A stretch of DNA of 64,000 nucleotides from Opeltia flavorubescens (taxonomy: Eukaryota > Ascomycota > Lecanoromycetes > Teloschistales > Teloschistaceae), in assembly GCA_000442125.1 (NCBI GenBank), contig KE546971.1, forward strand, positions 1,614,583 through 1,678,582, written 5' to 3'. Below, one piece after another: positions 21,196 through 33,092 of the stretch. The notes under the pieces are model-generated. The model searched no databases and was not told the DNA's origin. It saw nothing but the letters and a program-made list of their open reading frames with translations. The position numbers were made by a program, and so were the translations under genes. The stretch's first letter is position 1; every line of letters starts with the position of its first letter.

Positions 21196-23682
21196 ATGGA
21201 GCAACCCCCACAGAGACAAGACCTCAGACCGAATCCCAATCAAAGGCAAAATGGTGAAAATCTTGGAGGAAGAAGGCCGAGAGGTGGTGGTAAGGGAGGA
21301 TATAACAACGGGGCAAACAACTCTTCGGCCGATAGAGGGCCCAATGTGCATCGAGGCAGACATCGAGGGCTAGGAACCAGAGGAATCAATACTCGTTCGC
21401 GAGGCAGAGGTCAGCCAGCAAACAATCGGAACCCATCAGTACCACCTCTACAACCGCCGCCTGGTCTTGGTGGTGGAGGCACCTTTGGTGTTCACCCGAC
21501 CAAAGATGCCGAATTGAAGGAGGGTGAGGTCGATGACAAGAAACAGGATGATGAGGCGGCAGACGAGGCCGATGTCTGCTTCATTTGTGCGTCATTGGTA
21601 GTACATACTGCTATTGCTCCTTGTAATCATCGTACCTGTCACATTTGTGCTCTTCGTTTGCGAGCTTTGTACAAGACAAGGGCGTGCGCACACTGCAGGG
21701 TAGGGGCCATTCTCACGATCTTTGGCTCCGTCAGACTAATCCTGTACTAGGCTGAAGCTCAACATGTCATATTCACTGATAATCCGACAAAGCGGTACGA
21801 TGAGTTCGTCGAAAGCGACTTCCAGGAAATCGATGATATACTTGGTATCAGATATGAACAAAGAGAAATACACGATGATACAATACTTTTGCTGCGGTAC
21901 AACTGTCCTGATCCAAGTTGCGATATTGCATGCTACGGATGGCCAGATCTTCACCGTCATGTCAAGGGCGCTCATCACAAGGTGATGTGTGATTTATGTA
22001 CTAGGAACAAGAAGGTCTTCACTCATGAGCATGAGCTTTTCACGATTCCCGAGCTTAGGAAACACGAGAAATTTGGCGACGATAACCCTGGAGCTGTGGA
22101 TCAAAGTGGATTCAAAGGTCATCCTGAATGCGGCTTCTGCCGACAACGCTTTTACGGAGACGATGAGTTATATACACACTGTAGAGACAAGCACGAGCGA
22201 TGTCATCTATGCGATAGACATGAGGGAGGAAGACAGCAACAGCAATATTACGTTGACTACGATTCACTGGAACAGCATTTTCGAAAAGATCACTTTCTCT
22301 GTGTTGATCAGGAGTGCATGGATAAGAAATTCGTGGTCTTTGACTCCGAGTTGGATTTGAAGGCGCATCAGCTTCAGACACATCCAAACGGTTTATCTAA
22401 AGATGCTAGAAGAGATGCACGACTGGTCGATATTTCAGGCTTCGACTACCGAGCTCCCTACCAAAATCCACGGGGAGAACGAAGGAATCGCCAGGGTGGC
22501 CGCGGACGAGATCCTAACACAGAAGCACTTCCACACTCTACAGCACAACCTCTACGAAGGGATGAACTTGCATATCAGAGACAAATGGCCATCCAGAGCG
22601 CTCAGTCTATAGCACCAAGGACTTTTGGTGGTCAGCTCACTTCTACGACAGCCGTCGCAGCAAGACCAAATAGTCGTCACAGTCCTGATACTATGACTGC
22701 TCCTCGTAACCATACCGACACCAACGGCTCGTTTCCCGCCATTGATAACCTCAATCTCAATCCCTCAAATCCGTCTCCCCAACCTCCACCATCACCCACG
22801 CCCACCCATGCTCTTACTCCCCAGGAGCAAGCCCGTCGTCTCCACCATACGTCGGTCATGGACCGTGCTTCAGCCCTGCTCAAACAAGACCCAAACAAGA
22901 TCTCGTCCTTTCGCACTGCTGTCTCTTCTTACCGATCCTCCACACTCTCTGCCTCCCAACTTATCGATAATTTCTTCAGCCTCTTCGACGTATCAGCCTC
23001 CGATCTTGGCAAACTCATCAAAGAACTAGCCGATATTTATGAAAGCGAGAACAAGCGAAATGATCTACTAAAAGCATGGAATGACTGGCGCGCCATCAAC
23101 GAAGACTATCCCTCCCTTCCTGGCCCTGGCGGTGTTCTGCCGGGCTCCAGTGCTGCAGCGGCGGGAAGCGGAGGTTACCGGGTTCTGAAACTTAAGAACT
23201 CTACCGCACAGAGCTCGAGGTCGGCAGTAAGCAGACATGGTAGTTGGGGTAATAATTCTAGTGCGAGTCCGTTCCCCAACTTGCCAGCTTCGAATCCAAA
23301 TCGTACTGGCGCTGGAAAAGTAAGCGCGACGCCTTGGGCAAGTGGATCTTCCTCCTCGCGGCCCAATCCTGCGGTTTCCGCTGCTCCAAGGAGACAAGCG
23401 AATGGAGTCGGTTCATCGTCAGGCTCCGAGGCTTTCCCCGCCTTACCCGCTGCTGCGAAACCGAGCACGCTTATGGCAGGCTTGACTAGGGGGAGTGTGA
23501 GGTGGGATGATAGTTCAAGGAAGACGAATGATGCTAGTCCGTGGGGTAATGGAGGGTTTGCTCCGCCGCCGCCAGCGGAAGAGGACCTACAAATTGTTGA
23601 AGGGGAATCGGAAGGAGCAGCCTTGGCCGGAAAGAAAAAGGGCAAGGGGGGTAAGAAGCAGATGTTGTATAAGTTTGGATGA
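21196..23682 (+). CDS. hel2: RING and C2H2-type E3 ubiquitin ligase, HEL2/ZNF598 family
   Basis: Two exons (21196-21699, 21751-23682; 51-nt intron) give 811 residues. A Gly/Arg-rich leader (GGRRPRGGGKGG) precedes a RING finger starting at Cys128 (CFICASLVV...CNHRTCHICALRLR...CAHCR). The intron falls right after the last RING Cys. A chain of C2H2-like fingers follows (CPDPSCDIACYGWPDLHRH, CDLCTRNKKVFTHEHELF, CGFCRQRFYGDDELYTHC, CHLCDRHEGG). After that come low-complexity Ser/Pro stretches, a conserved helical block (about 550-610) and the basic end KKGKGGKKQMLYKFG. Hel2/ZNF598 ubiquitinates 40S proteins on collided ribosomes and starts ribosome quality control in the cytosol. The length is in the fungal range. 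Confidence 0.95.
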
Positions 23683-25073
23683 AGCTATTGTCTTGGTTAA
23701 GGGGGTGCTCGCTGTGGGTCTTGGTATATATTTCATTGTCATGCAAATCAATTCGATGAGGGTTATGTTATGGGTTGCTGGAATAGACTTCTTGAACAGT
23801 ATCGGACAATCGAAGAGCTCGGAAACCAGGCAACAACGTTATTAAGATTTACAACTTGAATGAAATTCTCATCTTGAGCATGTGTTAAGTGCATAGGATA
23901 TATATTTATGTCAGAGGTCAAGGGCAATGATACATGTTGTAATTTATCTTACAGGAAGTATAAGTACCTCCATGAATACGCGTAAATTGTCTGCATAATG
24001 AAGAGTTCACCCGAATATTTACCGACGCTAATCATTTTGCAGCTATTTTATTCCGTTTGAAGCTGAACAGTCGGCAGCTGTGCGAAATTTTCGAACCTAA
24101 GAGAGCTGAATAGTTGCGAATCCCCTAACGTAGTTTAGGATGTGATGATAATTTCTACTATTACAGTCAATACATTTGTTTTCACTGAGCTCGCAAAGAG
24201 GTAAAATGTACTTACATTTGTTCAGAGACACTGTTACCATGAGATTGTCCATCCTTTTCTTCCCATTCATTGCTCTACAATATATCGAAAGAAGTAGTAT
24301 ATCTACTACTTGCGATTCTTTCATCATTATTCCTCAACTGTAGCCGACTAGCCTTCAACAATGGCTTTTTTGACGAATAATTACTACGTTTGCTGCGCAC
24401 TCATATTTGGATCTCGCTACTTTTCCCGCGCACGTAACACCCAACGGAGATTTACGCAACAGATTCAAATCTCTCCATGCGCACAACGACACAATGTAGC
24501 ACCCATTGTTCCTATTACTCGATTGATTTTCGTACATCTTTACACTTACACGACGGGAACTGCTTGGTTTCGTGTCTGCTCCCGCCAACCTTACCCTATG
24601 GAGCGATTTCTGTTACGTGATTAGCTTCTTTCTTCCGAACCGTGTCTCCCACAAGACTTCCAAGCCCCAAGTCTGGAGTATGGAGAACACCGGGCGTATT
24701 ATTGCGGGGTCTTCGATGTCACCATATTACCTTCCTCAATATTGATGTCTCTTCTTCTTTTTCTTTCTCGGTTCGACCTGTTGAACTTGTTCGTCGTCGT
24801 CGTACCTGTACGCCTGTACAAATCTTCACAAGCCAAAATCCCATTCTTCCTCATCTATACAAATTCATTCCTTCCTCTAGATTCCTCACGCAGGAAATAC
24901 ATCTAACTCATAGCTCACTGATCGGGGTACATAAAACCGGACGAGCCGATTCCCTCTACACCACATTCACAACACAACCCAAGATCTTAAGACCCATTCC
25001 CCACAATCAGTTCTCAAAAAAACCTCTGTCGTCCCAACCCAACCAGCTACCCAACCCCTCGAAAAAAACACAA
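23683..25073. other. Intergenic region, HEL2 3' side to DUF3602 gene
   Basis: This is 1.4 kb without a supported gene. The right third (about 24740-25070) is pyrimidine-rich on the plus strand, typical of a fungal promoter and 5' leader before the ATG at 25074. Small ORFs near 24361-24624 on both strands show no domain. Confidence 0.5.
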
Positions 25074-25832
25074 ATGGCCGACTCCCTCCTCCCGCCCCTC
25101 CACCAAAAAGCCTCCCACGGCCGCGGCGGCGCCGGTAACATCGGCCCCACCGTCAACGACGCCGCCCGCCCCGCCAACCTTGCAACCCCGACCATCAAAT
25201 CCCCCATCTATACTACCGGCCGCGGCGGGAGCGGGAATATGAAACGCAATGATCCCAAACATCCGGAGCTGGCGAGGAAGAGCCAGGATGTGGCGCCTGT
25301 TGTGCAGAGGAGGAGGGGTAGTGGGAGTGGGAGTGGGGATCGGGGGATGGGGACGGGGCATACGGGGAGGGGTGAGTGTCCTACTTCTCTTTTCTCTTAC
25401 TTCTTTTTCTCCCCCGAGTGGCTGCATATGACCAAATTTCGATGGACGTGACACGGGGATTTGGATTTGGGAATGAGAAGAAGCGCCAAGTGGTGTCCTC
25501 CCATTCCTCCTTCGAAAAAAAACGCGGAATAAATCACAGCATAAAGAAAAAACACAAATCGTTCCGTCCACACAGAGCAAAGGCAAAAATAATTTCTCAG
25601 CTTGCAACGAATGCGAAAAAATGGGAATTAGACTAACAGCCCCTCCACAGGCGGCGCAGCAAATATCCTCCACCCCTCCATCGACGACATCATGCACGCG
25701 AACAGCAGGGACGAAAACGCCATCATCGACGAAGGAAGACAGTATGAGCGGCTGCGACGAGAAGGGCGAAATGAACCGCAAGCGGGGGATTGGTGGAGGG
25801 ATGAGATGGCTAGTGGGAGGGTGAGGAATTGA
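25074..25832 (+). CDS. DUF3602-family Gly-rich repeat protein
   Basis: Two exons (25074-25371, 25651-25832) join across a 279-nt intron with a GTGAGT donor and CACAG acceptor, long for this window, and give 159 residues. It carries the family's repeated GRGG-G/A-N signature three times: HGRGGAGNI (about 15-23), TGRGGSGNM (about 48) and, across the splice junction, TGRGGAANI (about 97). The tail ILHPSIDDIMHANSRDEN...DWWRDEMASGRVRN is charged. The reconstruction of a third repeat across the intron is strong support for the splice. DUF3602 proteins are small fungal proteins of unknown function; no membrane or secretion signal is seen. A 320-codon ORF on the other strand is a shadow caused by the GC-rich repeats. 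Confidence 0.85.
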
Positions 25833-27116
25833 TGTACTTTTTTTGAAGGGGTTGGTGGGTGATGATTTGATGTTTTGATGACTGGGTTCTGGGGTTTTGG
25901 GGGGTCTTTGGTATTTGATTTTTGAGGAAGAGAAATGAGAGGTAAGGGCAGTATAGCAAAATTTCAAATGTCCTTCTGTGCCGTAATATGTTCTCCTATG
26001 GACAATCATTCCGTCGTTGCTCTACTCTCCATCTTAATACATGAACTCCCACAGTTTCCTCCAAATCTCTTACCTGGTGGAGGGAAACCTCACTCTTTTT
26101 CCATGCGATCTTGGATCTCCGTCATGACCAATACTGGCGTTACATCTATCCCCAGTAAGAATAATTGGTAATTCTGTTTTACCTTCACTCAGAGTGNCTA
26201 ATGTTTTATGATGGAAAAAAGAGTGTGCCCGGCTGCACATTCTCACGAAAGATACCTACCCCGAAGAATCAACCGTCTCTAAACACCTTCCAAGCCCATT
26301 TCCCCAACTCCATCATCGAACAATTGGCAACTTCACACACAGACACAATAGAAATCGAGAGTGAAACATTCAAGCCTGTCTGTCTCTACTCTTCAACAAA
26401 ATCATAGAGATAGTATTTTGGACACACCTTAAGGAGAAAAAAATACACAAATATTGAAGAATCAGCTCTTTTTTTTGGTCTCATCCCTACTATCCAGAAA
26501 GGATTACGTCTCGTCATGGCATTGGTTGGTAGTCGATATGATATGATATGGGATAGCCCTTTTTCTGTGCCTATTTGCTATTATCGAACATAACTTTCTT
26601 GTGTGGTGGAGGGTTGGCAATGATTAATTGGGGCTTCCCTGTGTACTTTCCAAAACTCTCGACGAAAAAGTAGTCTCTGGATTATTGTTCCTTCAATATT
26701 TCAGAGAGGCTTCCTGTTTGAAGTATCTAGGTGGGTATTTGCTTCAATAATGAGTAAAATTCTCCCATCGAATACGCTGCGGACGAGTATACGTCTGTCT
26801 TGGGATGAAGAGCCTATAAGAAGTTTCGAGGTTTCGGGCCCGCTTTTCTTTCACTAGAAATTCTCTTCAATGGCGTTTTCATTATGTTCATGTTCGTGAC
26901 TCCTTTTGGTCGCGCTGGCTGCAAAAATTGTTTCATCACACGTTTCGGCGAGGTGTGACGCATCATTCTCAATCATATAAGTAAGCTTTATGATCCCGTG
27001 GTGGGATTTCTTGTACCTCATCTTCCCAAAAATATCTTCAACACCACCCACCACAGACTTTTCGAATATCCTGCCGGACAAATCCCAAAAGAAAAAGTAC
27101 ATATACATCCAATATC
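25833..27116. other. Intergenic region, no gene seen
   Basis: This is 1.28 kb with one unresolved base near 26197 and a short microsatellite-like GATAT run near 26536. Small ORFs lack coding character. Confidence 0.5.
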
Positions 27117-28055
27117 ATGCAAGCGTAATCACATGCCCACGCCCCCAACCTCAATCATCGCCCGCTAACTCAAATTCCAAGAACCAAAAAAGACCTCACC
27201 CTATGGGCCAAATGCCGCGCCGATGGCAAAAAAGCCGTCGGTGAAGTCCGCCTCGCCATGGCCCACCCACACGGCACATACGCAAAACTCCTCCCTTACC
27301 TCGAGAAACACTGGGCCATCACCACCGACGACCGCAAGGGAATGGTCTATAGCCCAGATCGCAGCAACTCCCCCGACGTCCGTGACACATTGAGGATACT
27401 GGAAGAGTTACACACCCGCATCGCAGCCGCCACATGCCCCAACACCGTCCCCGCCACCGTTTTCGGAGCATCGCTACATTGCCGCTACCTGTACATAATC
27501 CTGCATCAAACCCCCGAGAAGAAGATCCCGCATTTCGTGTTCCATGAGATCGACGGCTTACTCGGGACGCTGAGGAAATCGTGCCGCTTGCTGGAGGAGA
27601 AGGGTAAGATGGAGCCTGTCGTCCCACCGGGATTTGCGGCAGTGGTCATACACATCGAGATGCGATTGTGTTACTTTCTCCAGAATATCGCCTGGGCGAC
27701 GCACTACAAGCAGGATAAAGAACATCCGATGAACTGGTCTCCATATGAAGGCCTCAAAGCAAGGAGGAAGAACCTAGTCGCACATATCCGGATGATTGAT
27801 AAATGTCTCGAGAATGGGAAATTACCATCTGCGGACGAAGGGGATGTTTATGTTGTCACCAAGCCCCCGATGGCGGAGCCGATTGAAGGGACGGATTTGT
27901 GGAGGTGCGAGATGGATAACGGGGAGTGGGGGTTTGAGATGAGGGATTGTTTAAGGTGTTTAGTTGTTCCGGAAATTAGGGTCAGGATGGCGGAGAGGTT
28001 GGGGTATGATCCTAAGGATGTGTTTGAGGGGGAGCATGAGGAGAGTTATTATTGA
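27117..28055 (+). CDS. Fungal orphan protein with an 8-nt first coding exon
   Basis: Two exons (27117-27124, 27182-28055) give 293 residues beginning MQATKKDLTLWAKCRADGKK. The 57-nt intron has a GTAATC donor, a perfect GCTAAC branch-like site and a CAAG acceptor. A shorter start at the internal ATG (27258) would lose a conserved-looking helix, so I prefer the spliced form. The protein is mostly helical with mixed charge, has no signal peptide or membrane segment, and ends in an acidic tail (DVFEGEHEESYY). The region SLHCRYLYIILHQ...EMRLCYFLQNIAWA is the most hydrophobic. No family is recognised. The early codons are strongly C-rich and the last 100 nt G-rich, as in other genes of this window. 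Confidence 0.7.
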
Positions 28056-29371
28056 TTCATTTGGTAGGTTGGTTGGCTGGGTATTTGGTATTAGGCGTTG
28101 AAGGTTGTCGAAGTTCAGCTGGTTAGTATGTGTAAGGTTCGAAGCATGCCCTTGATTCCGTAGAGTATCGAATGTTCGGGTGTCTTTATCATTGAGATCA
28201 TTAGTTCTGTAGAGAATTCTTGAATGTTACCGAGAGTTCTTCGGCTGTGGAGAGCGGAGGTGCACATATAGTATGAGATTCCGTGAAGATGTAAAATCTC
28301 ATGTTGCATATAGACTTTGTGTGAGCGATGCTTGGGTTGGTTGTAGATCCTTCCAAGGATCTACTGGACAGTGGATTAACTCTTCATTCTGGTCAATGAT
28401 TGCTCGTTCGTAAAAAGAAAATTTATTGCCGATGTAACGATGATAGAAGGGATTTCTACAGTAATATCTCGAGGATGGCGGTGGTAAATTTGATTGTGAG
28501 GAAAAATGTCAGAGGTGCTACCTCAGGTTACAGTATAATTACTCCTAGCTCCCGGACAATAAGGTGTGACAGTGGCTGGAGAAAGAAAACTAGACGGACT
28601 GCTGAAACCTGTGGGTTGACCACAGACTGATATCGTGGCTCGTGACGACCAAAACCAACGTAGGAATGAAAAGAGAGGAGGAAGAGTGGACGCCTCTTGG
28701 TAGACCGACGATTGAAAAAAGGGAGGGAAATACATCGTCGCAGGCCGTCACAGGTGGAATAGATAGACAGATAGTAACGATCGAAGAAGCGGAAGAAGCT
28801 GGTCTTCAACGAGCTTTCACAGGCGTTAAGAAAAACGGAGCGAGTCACGACTCCAAGGCTTCGATTGAGATTGACCAAGGTGGCCAAAGAGAACAAGGGG
28901 TGCCCAGAAATGGGTCTGAACGTGGGAGAATGATACTTCAGAACTTCTATCAGTGGGTAGGAACCTACAACTGGCACGAAGCGAAGTATGGAAGAGCCAA
29001 AGGAAGGAGCGTCCCAGGTCGCACTGAAATCAGGTGCAAGCGGCGTTCTATCCACCTCAGACACAACGTACGTATCTTGAATCAGACAATCACTATCTAT
29101 ACGAAAACACCTCTATACCTAGACAAGCGGATGAATGACTCTTTGTCGTACATATCTCTCACCAAAATCGAGAGACAAACAAACTTTTTGTGGATTACCT
29201 GGAAGTGTGTTTTCCAATCCCATCCATTCCAAGTTCAGGAAATCCCAGACTTTCCATCCAATCCCCCATTGTATATCCAAGTCGCAACCCAAAACCCTTC
29301 CACGATTTTCCAATTTAGTTCTTCCCTCCCCCTCTCCCCTTTCGGCACCTCCTCACAAAACCCCCGCCCCC
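28056..29371. other. Convergent intergenic region
   Basis: This is 1.3 kb between the ends of the orphan and the AIM6-like gene. An open frame of 251 codons (28642-29397, plus) has no ATG at its start and overlaps the 3' end of the AIM6-like gene, and a 178-codon frame runs against it. Neither shows a domain, so neither is called. Confidence 0.45.
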
Positions 29372-30912
29372 TCAATCCGCCTCCCAAAACGTCTTAAAAG
29401 TATCCAAATGATCCGTATTAAAGATCCCCACCCCCTCACTCCTCAACATCCGCCAAACCCCATTCTTCCCCGACGGCCCCGGCGTATCCCAATACCGGCT
29501 CACCAACCCTCTATCCTTGGCAGCTTGGATCTGTTTCCTAACCATCTCCTCCTGATCTTTGCCCCTGCTAACCCCATCCTTAAATTCCTGGGAGAAGGAT
29601 ACGGAAGCGTAATAGCTATTTTGAGAATTATATTCCGAGTCTTCCGGCGAGGGGTTTGAGTCCGAGAGAGCGGGGAGAGGGGCATCGAAGAATATTGTGC
29701 GGAGGGGTTCACTATTACTGAAGGAGAGGATTCCGCTGGTGAAATTCGTGTTTCCGGTTGCGACGACGGTGATGGGACCCGGGACAAGGCCTCCGACGTG
29801 GGAGAAGGTGGTCAGGTAGCCTGCTTCGAACAGAGGTTGGATAGCGGCTTGAAGAATTGGAAAGGTGGTGTCCGAGGTGGTCTTCAAGTCAATGAGCAGG
29901 GTGAGAGATGTAGATGGGGAGCTGCCGTAGACGCCGTTCTTATTGTCACTCTGACCACGGTTATAGGTGGTCCCATTGAATGGAACGTTATTCTGGTGGT
30001 TCAGAAACATCATTAGGGGGTTGATGTAGAGGGATTTGAGGGTACGGGCGGGTTTTAGCTCTTTATGTGTATGTCCGACGTAGAGGTCGTCTTGCAGTTT
30101 CGAGTCAAACCAAACATCGGCTTCGACGCCAGTGCAGCCGGTTGCTAGGGCGTCATAAAGAGGATCGTGACGCCAGTAATCATTGTGGGAGTGACACGGG
30201 ATTGGTTTGATGCCAAGCGTGAAATCGTTTGGCATGGGCTCCCGGACAAGCTGTTTAGATGACGATGATAAGCCCCAGCGAGACACAATCGACTCAGACC
30301 TGCTGTAATGGTGACGAGGGACCTCGCGGATGATGAAAACGGTGACACTAAAAGAACATCAGTTGGCAATATTCTCAAAGGGTTGGATACTATGACTAAC
30401 AAGGCAGCTAGTAGCACGCTTAGTATGATGATCGCATAACCGGATTTCGTTATTCTCTTCTTGGGATTCTCCTCCGAGGGAGGATCATTGCCAGATCGAC
30501 AACCGAGCATTCGGAAAATTGCACGCAGACGAGAAACGCCTGTCTGTTCCGTGCGCTTACCACTCTCTTCAGGAGAGACCGCAGCCTCGACATCCTTGAC
30601 AGACGTCGAGATTCCAGGACAGGATTTTCCATTGGCAGGAACAACATCATTCGTTGGCGATGAGAAGTAGTCTTCCGATTGAACGGGATTCACAGAGGAG
30701 CTGGTCATTTTAGAAGGGACTTTAGCCTTGACCTCTTTGACAATCGTTGAACTTTTGAAAGATGACTTGGTATCGGCAGAAGAAGCATAACTCGATGGCA
30801 TAGTGGCATAGTCTATCGATGGCCTAGAGGTATAGTCTGTCGATGGCATAGTGGAATAGTCTACCGATGGTATTTGGCAGTCCGTCGAGCAGCAGCAGTC
30901 TTGCGAATCCAT
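29372..30912 (-). CDS. aim6: AIM6-type PLC-like phosphodiesterase, single-pass membrane protein
   Basis: Two exons (30401-30912, 29372-30347; 53-nt intron, GTTAGT...TAG) give 495 residues. The N-terminal 150 residues are Ser/Pro-rich and start with three and a bit 8-residue repeats (PSVDYSTM, PSTDYTSR, PSIDYATM, residues 15-38). One membrane segment (about 158-178) spans the splice site. The rest is a PLC-like TIM-barrel domain with the signature HSHNDYW, GCTGVEADVWF and YVGHTHKEL, and later FDAPLP and a C-terminal IFNTDHLDTF. Yeast Aim6 belongs to the same glycerophosphodiesterase-like family; the substrate is unknown. Topology (short cytosolic N-part, luminal or external enzyme) is inference. 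Confidence 0.92.
30794..30870 (-). repeat. In-frame 24-nt tandem repeat in the AIM6-like gene
   Basis: Units start at 30794, 30818, 30842 and (partial) 30866, an exact 24-nt period. Each complete unit encodes an octamer of form PSxDYxxx. The copies differ at several bases, mostly synonymous or conservative, so the repeat is not brand new. Confidence 0.9.
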
Positions 30913-32276
30913 CTTGATTCTTGATTCCCAAGAGTGCAATTGAAAACGTATGTCTGGAAGGAAATATAGCAAGAGAAGAGAAGGTAGCGACAGAAGTAGA
31001 AATCTCTAAAAGATGTATGCCCTGGAAACGTGCTCAACGATTCACATGTTTCCCACGGTTGAAAAACGTGTTTCGCTCAAATCACACATGCTGCGACCCA
31101 TGGCCGCGACTCAAGAATATGGGAAATTCACGCTCGCGGGATTACGCTTGGATAAGAATGAAAATGCGACCATTCAAGTACAGTCGAAGTGCATGTTGAG
31201 ATGAATGACTGGAAACAAGTTTCATTGGACAACGCGTTTCATACACCAATGGATTCATCTCGAGCAATAAAGAGCATTTACACCGCCACGCAGTATTCGG
31301 TTGTTCTCCATGAGAATCTTCGAACCTGGACCACGTGGGCTTGTGCCGAGACCAAGCACAAAGGAAGAGTACAAAGGAGAGTTAACAACGTGGCGCTGAT
31401 CATGAATTATCAATATAGTCCATCGCGACGAGTCATGGGAAGTTCTCGTATCATGAATAGCAGTCGCTGTGGATGTCATGCATTCTTGTTCCAGTTGGTT
31501 CAATATGAAACAAGATCTGTTCAGATCACGAATGATGAAGAGTCACTCGCAATGCTATTGAGTGGGCACGCACGGTTTATTCGAAGAAATCAACAAAGAA
31601 CAAAGAGACAAAGACATAGAATGATATGCGAAATCGACTTGGGATTACCGAAAGATGTCGTTGATGCCTGTTCGGTGTAGGAAAATGCTAAATTATTAGA
31701 GCTTGAAGACTATTGGAGATAGCATGACGAGCATTGAGATTCTTGAAGTCGGAAAGTCCGGTAGTTGATGCGATTCTGGAGTCTTGAGACATGGCCACGG
31801 CCCAAGCCAATATTTGTGGATGAAAAATTCGTAGGCTGAATTGAAGCCATACTCAACCTCTGCACGTCACATATGAATTTTCTGCCGTAAGCTGGTCCAA
31901 TATTTCATACCTTGCATGGCGAACGGCTTCTGCCTGCGAATACGGCACATCTACAAATGTGGATATCTGATGGAGATAGGTTCTGCACAACTCAATCATC
32001 ATGACTTCGCGAATCGAGGAATTGATAATCACTGACCTCCTTTTAAGTGGTGATCACGCCATTGTACGAGGACTTCTCAAGTTTAAGACTGTTCCAAACG
32101 TGCTTTGATGATTCAAGAACAAAACCCATTGGCCGTCAGTGCCTGAGCTGAATGCCAGTCGTGGCTGCCAGATCGAGTGTCAGGAGAACGACTGTACGGC
32201 CAAAGGGCGAAGAGACTTATTGAGACTCTGAAGCCAATAGATACGAAGCGGACAGGGCTCATGGAATTAATTGCGT
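30913..32276. other. Intergenic region, no gene seen
   Basis: This is 1.36 kb between the AIM6-like start and the 3' end of the LPxELR orphan. A 163-codon ORF at 31189-31680 (plus) has no domain and unlikely composition. Confidence 0.5.
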
Positions 32277-33092
32277 TCATGCTAGGAGGATGTCGGCTCT
32301 AACGGGGCCGTTAGGCCAAACTTGCTGCTCCTTTCCGTCAAAGGTAGTAAATGTGATCCGCTTGATTCTTTGGTGCATGAGATCAGCATACATGCCCCGA
32401 TGAAGTAATTCGTGGAGAAGCTGTCCAACGAAAATGGTCGATACACTGTTACAATCTGGGGTGTGAACTGCGACATTGTTGCTTGACTCACACTCCCCGA
32501 ACCTCGGTGGTCTTGGTAGTGTGTATGAGAGCTCGTCGATTGTTATTTTCCTTTTGCGTCTGACGGGCGCTAGAAAGTCGGGACCCCGAAGCAGGAATCT
32601 CTCCGTGAGCTTGAACAAACTCCAGATCAGGCCCAGCTCATTACCGTACAGGTAAGTACATCCATATGTTGGATATTTGACCATATCAAAAGGCCTAACT
32701 TCGATGTTGAGCTTTGGTACATGGTCAGATACGGTGGGTATTGAGAGCCAGGTCGGATACATTTCGTCTTGGCCAAACATCATGACATCCAGCTTGAATG
32801 AAAGACGTTGGTTTCTTCTTAAGCGGAGGATCACGTCTTGGCTCTCTCCATGTATCTGCCTGCAGGTGAGTCGCAAAGGTACGACAGGATTGACGAGGAT
32901 TTCGGCTGGATACTGGCTGCGACAGTTGTGCCAAGTGGTATCGATCGGATTTTCGTGGATATCATGAAGTCTTCCATGCTCTGGTGATGAGGGTGGCTCT
33001 CGTGTCGACAATAGCAAGAGCTCATAGATACTATCACGCAATTCGTGAGGCAGTTGCAGGAAAGGAAATGAGGTCTGTTCAGATAGATTCAT
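32277..33092 (-). CDS. LPxELR-motif (F-box-like/2EXR-like) fungal protein
   Basis: A single exon gives 271 residues from the ATG at 33092 (MNLSEQTSFPF). The open frame extends 40 codons upstream but the motif sits right after this ATG, so the shorter start is preferred. The opening FLQLPHELRDSIYELLLL is the hallmark of a very large fungal family whose N-terminus resembles an F-box or 2EXR domain. Next comes the usual VVPLRLTCRQIHGESQDVIL segment, a region with basic and aromatic residues, and a Leu-rich stretch (IFVGQLLHELLHRGMYADL). Function in the family is unproven; F-box-like adaptor activity is an inference. No intron is needed. Confidence 0.8.
   Translation of the reverse strand: MNLSEQTSFPFLQLPHELRDSIYELLLLSTREPPSSPEHGRLHDIHENPIDTTWHNCRSQYPAEILVNPVVPLRLTCRQIHGESQDVILRLRRNQRLSFKLDVMMFGQDEMYPTWLSIPTVSDHVPKLNIEVRPFDMVKYPTYGCTYLYGNELGLIWSLFKLTERFLLRGPDFLAPVRRKRKITIDELSYTLPRPPRFGECESSNNVAVHTPDCNSVSTIFVGQLLHELLHRGMYADLMHQRIKRITFTTFDGKEQQVWPNGPVRADILLA

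Noticed and set aside
25047-26009. 320-codon open frame on the minus strand across the DUF3602 gene
   Set aside because: It is antisense to a well-supported spliced gene, is Pro/Ser/His-rich from the GC-rich repeats and has no domain.
28642-29397. 251-codon plus-strand open frame
   Set aside because: Its first codon is GTG, it has no ATG-led start or domain, it overlaps the 3' end of the AIM6-like gene and a 178-codon frame opposes it.
31189-31680. 163-codon plus-strand ORF
   Set aside because: Composition is uneven, no domain is seen, and its opposite strand is also partly open.
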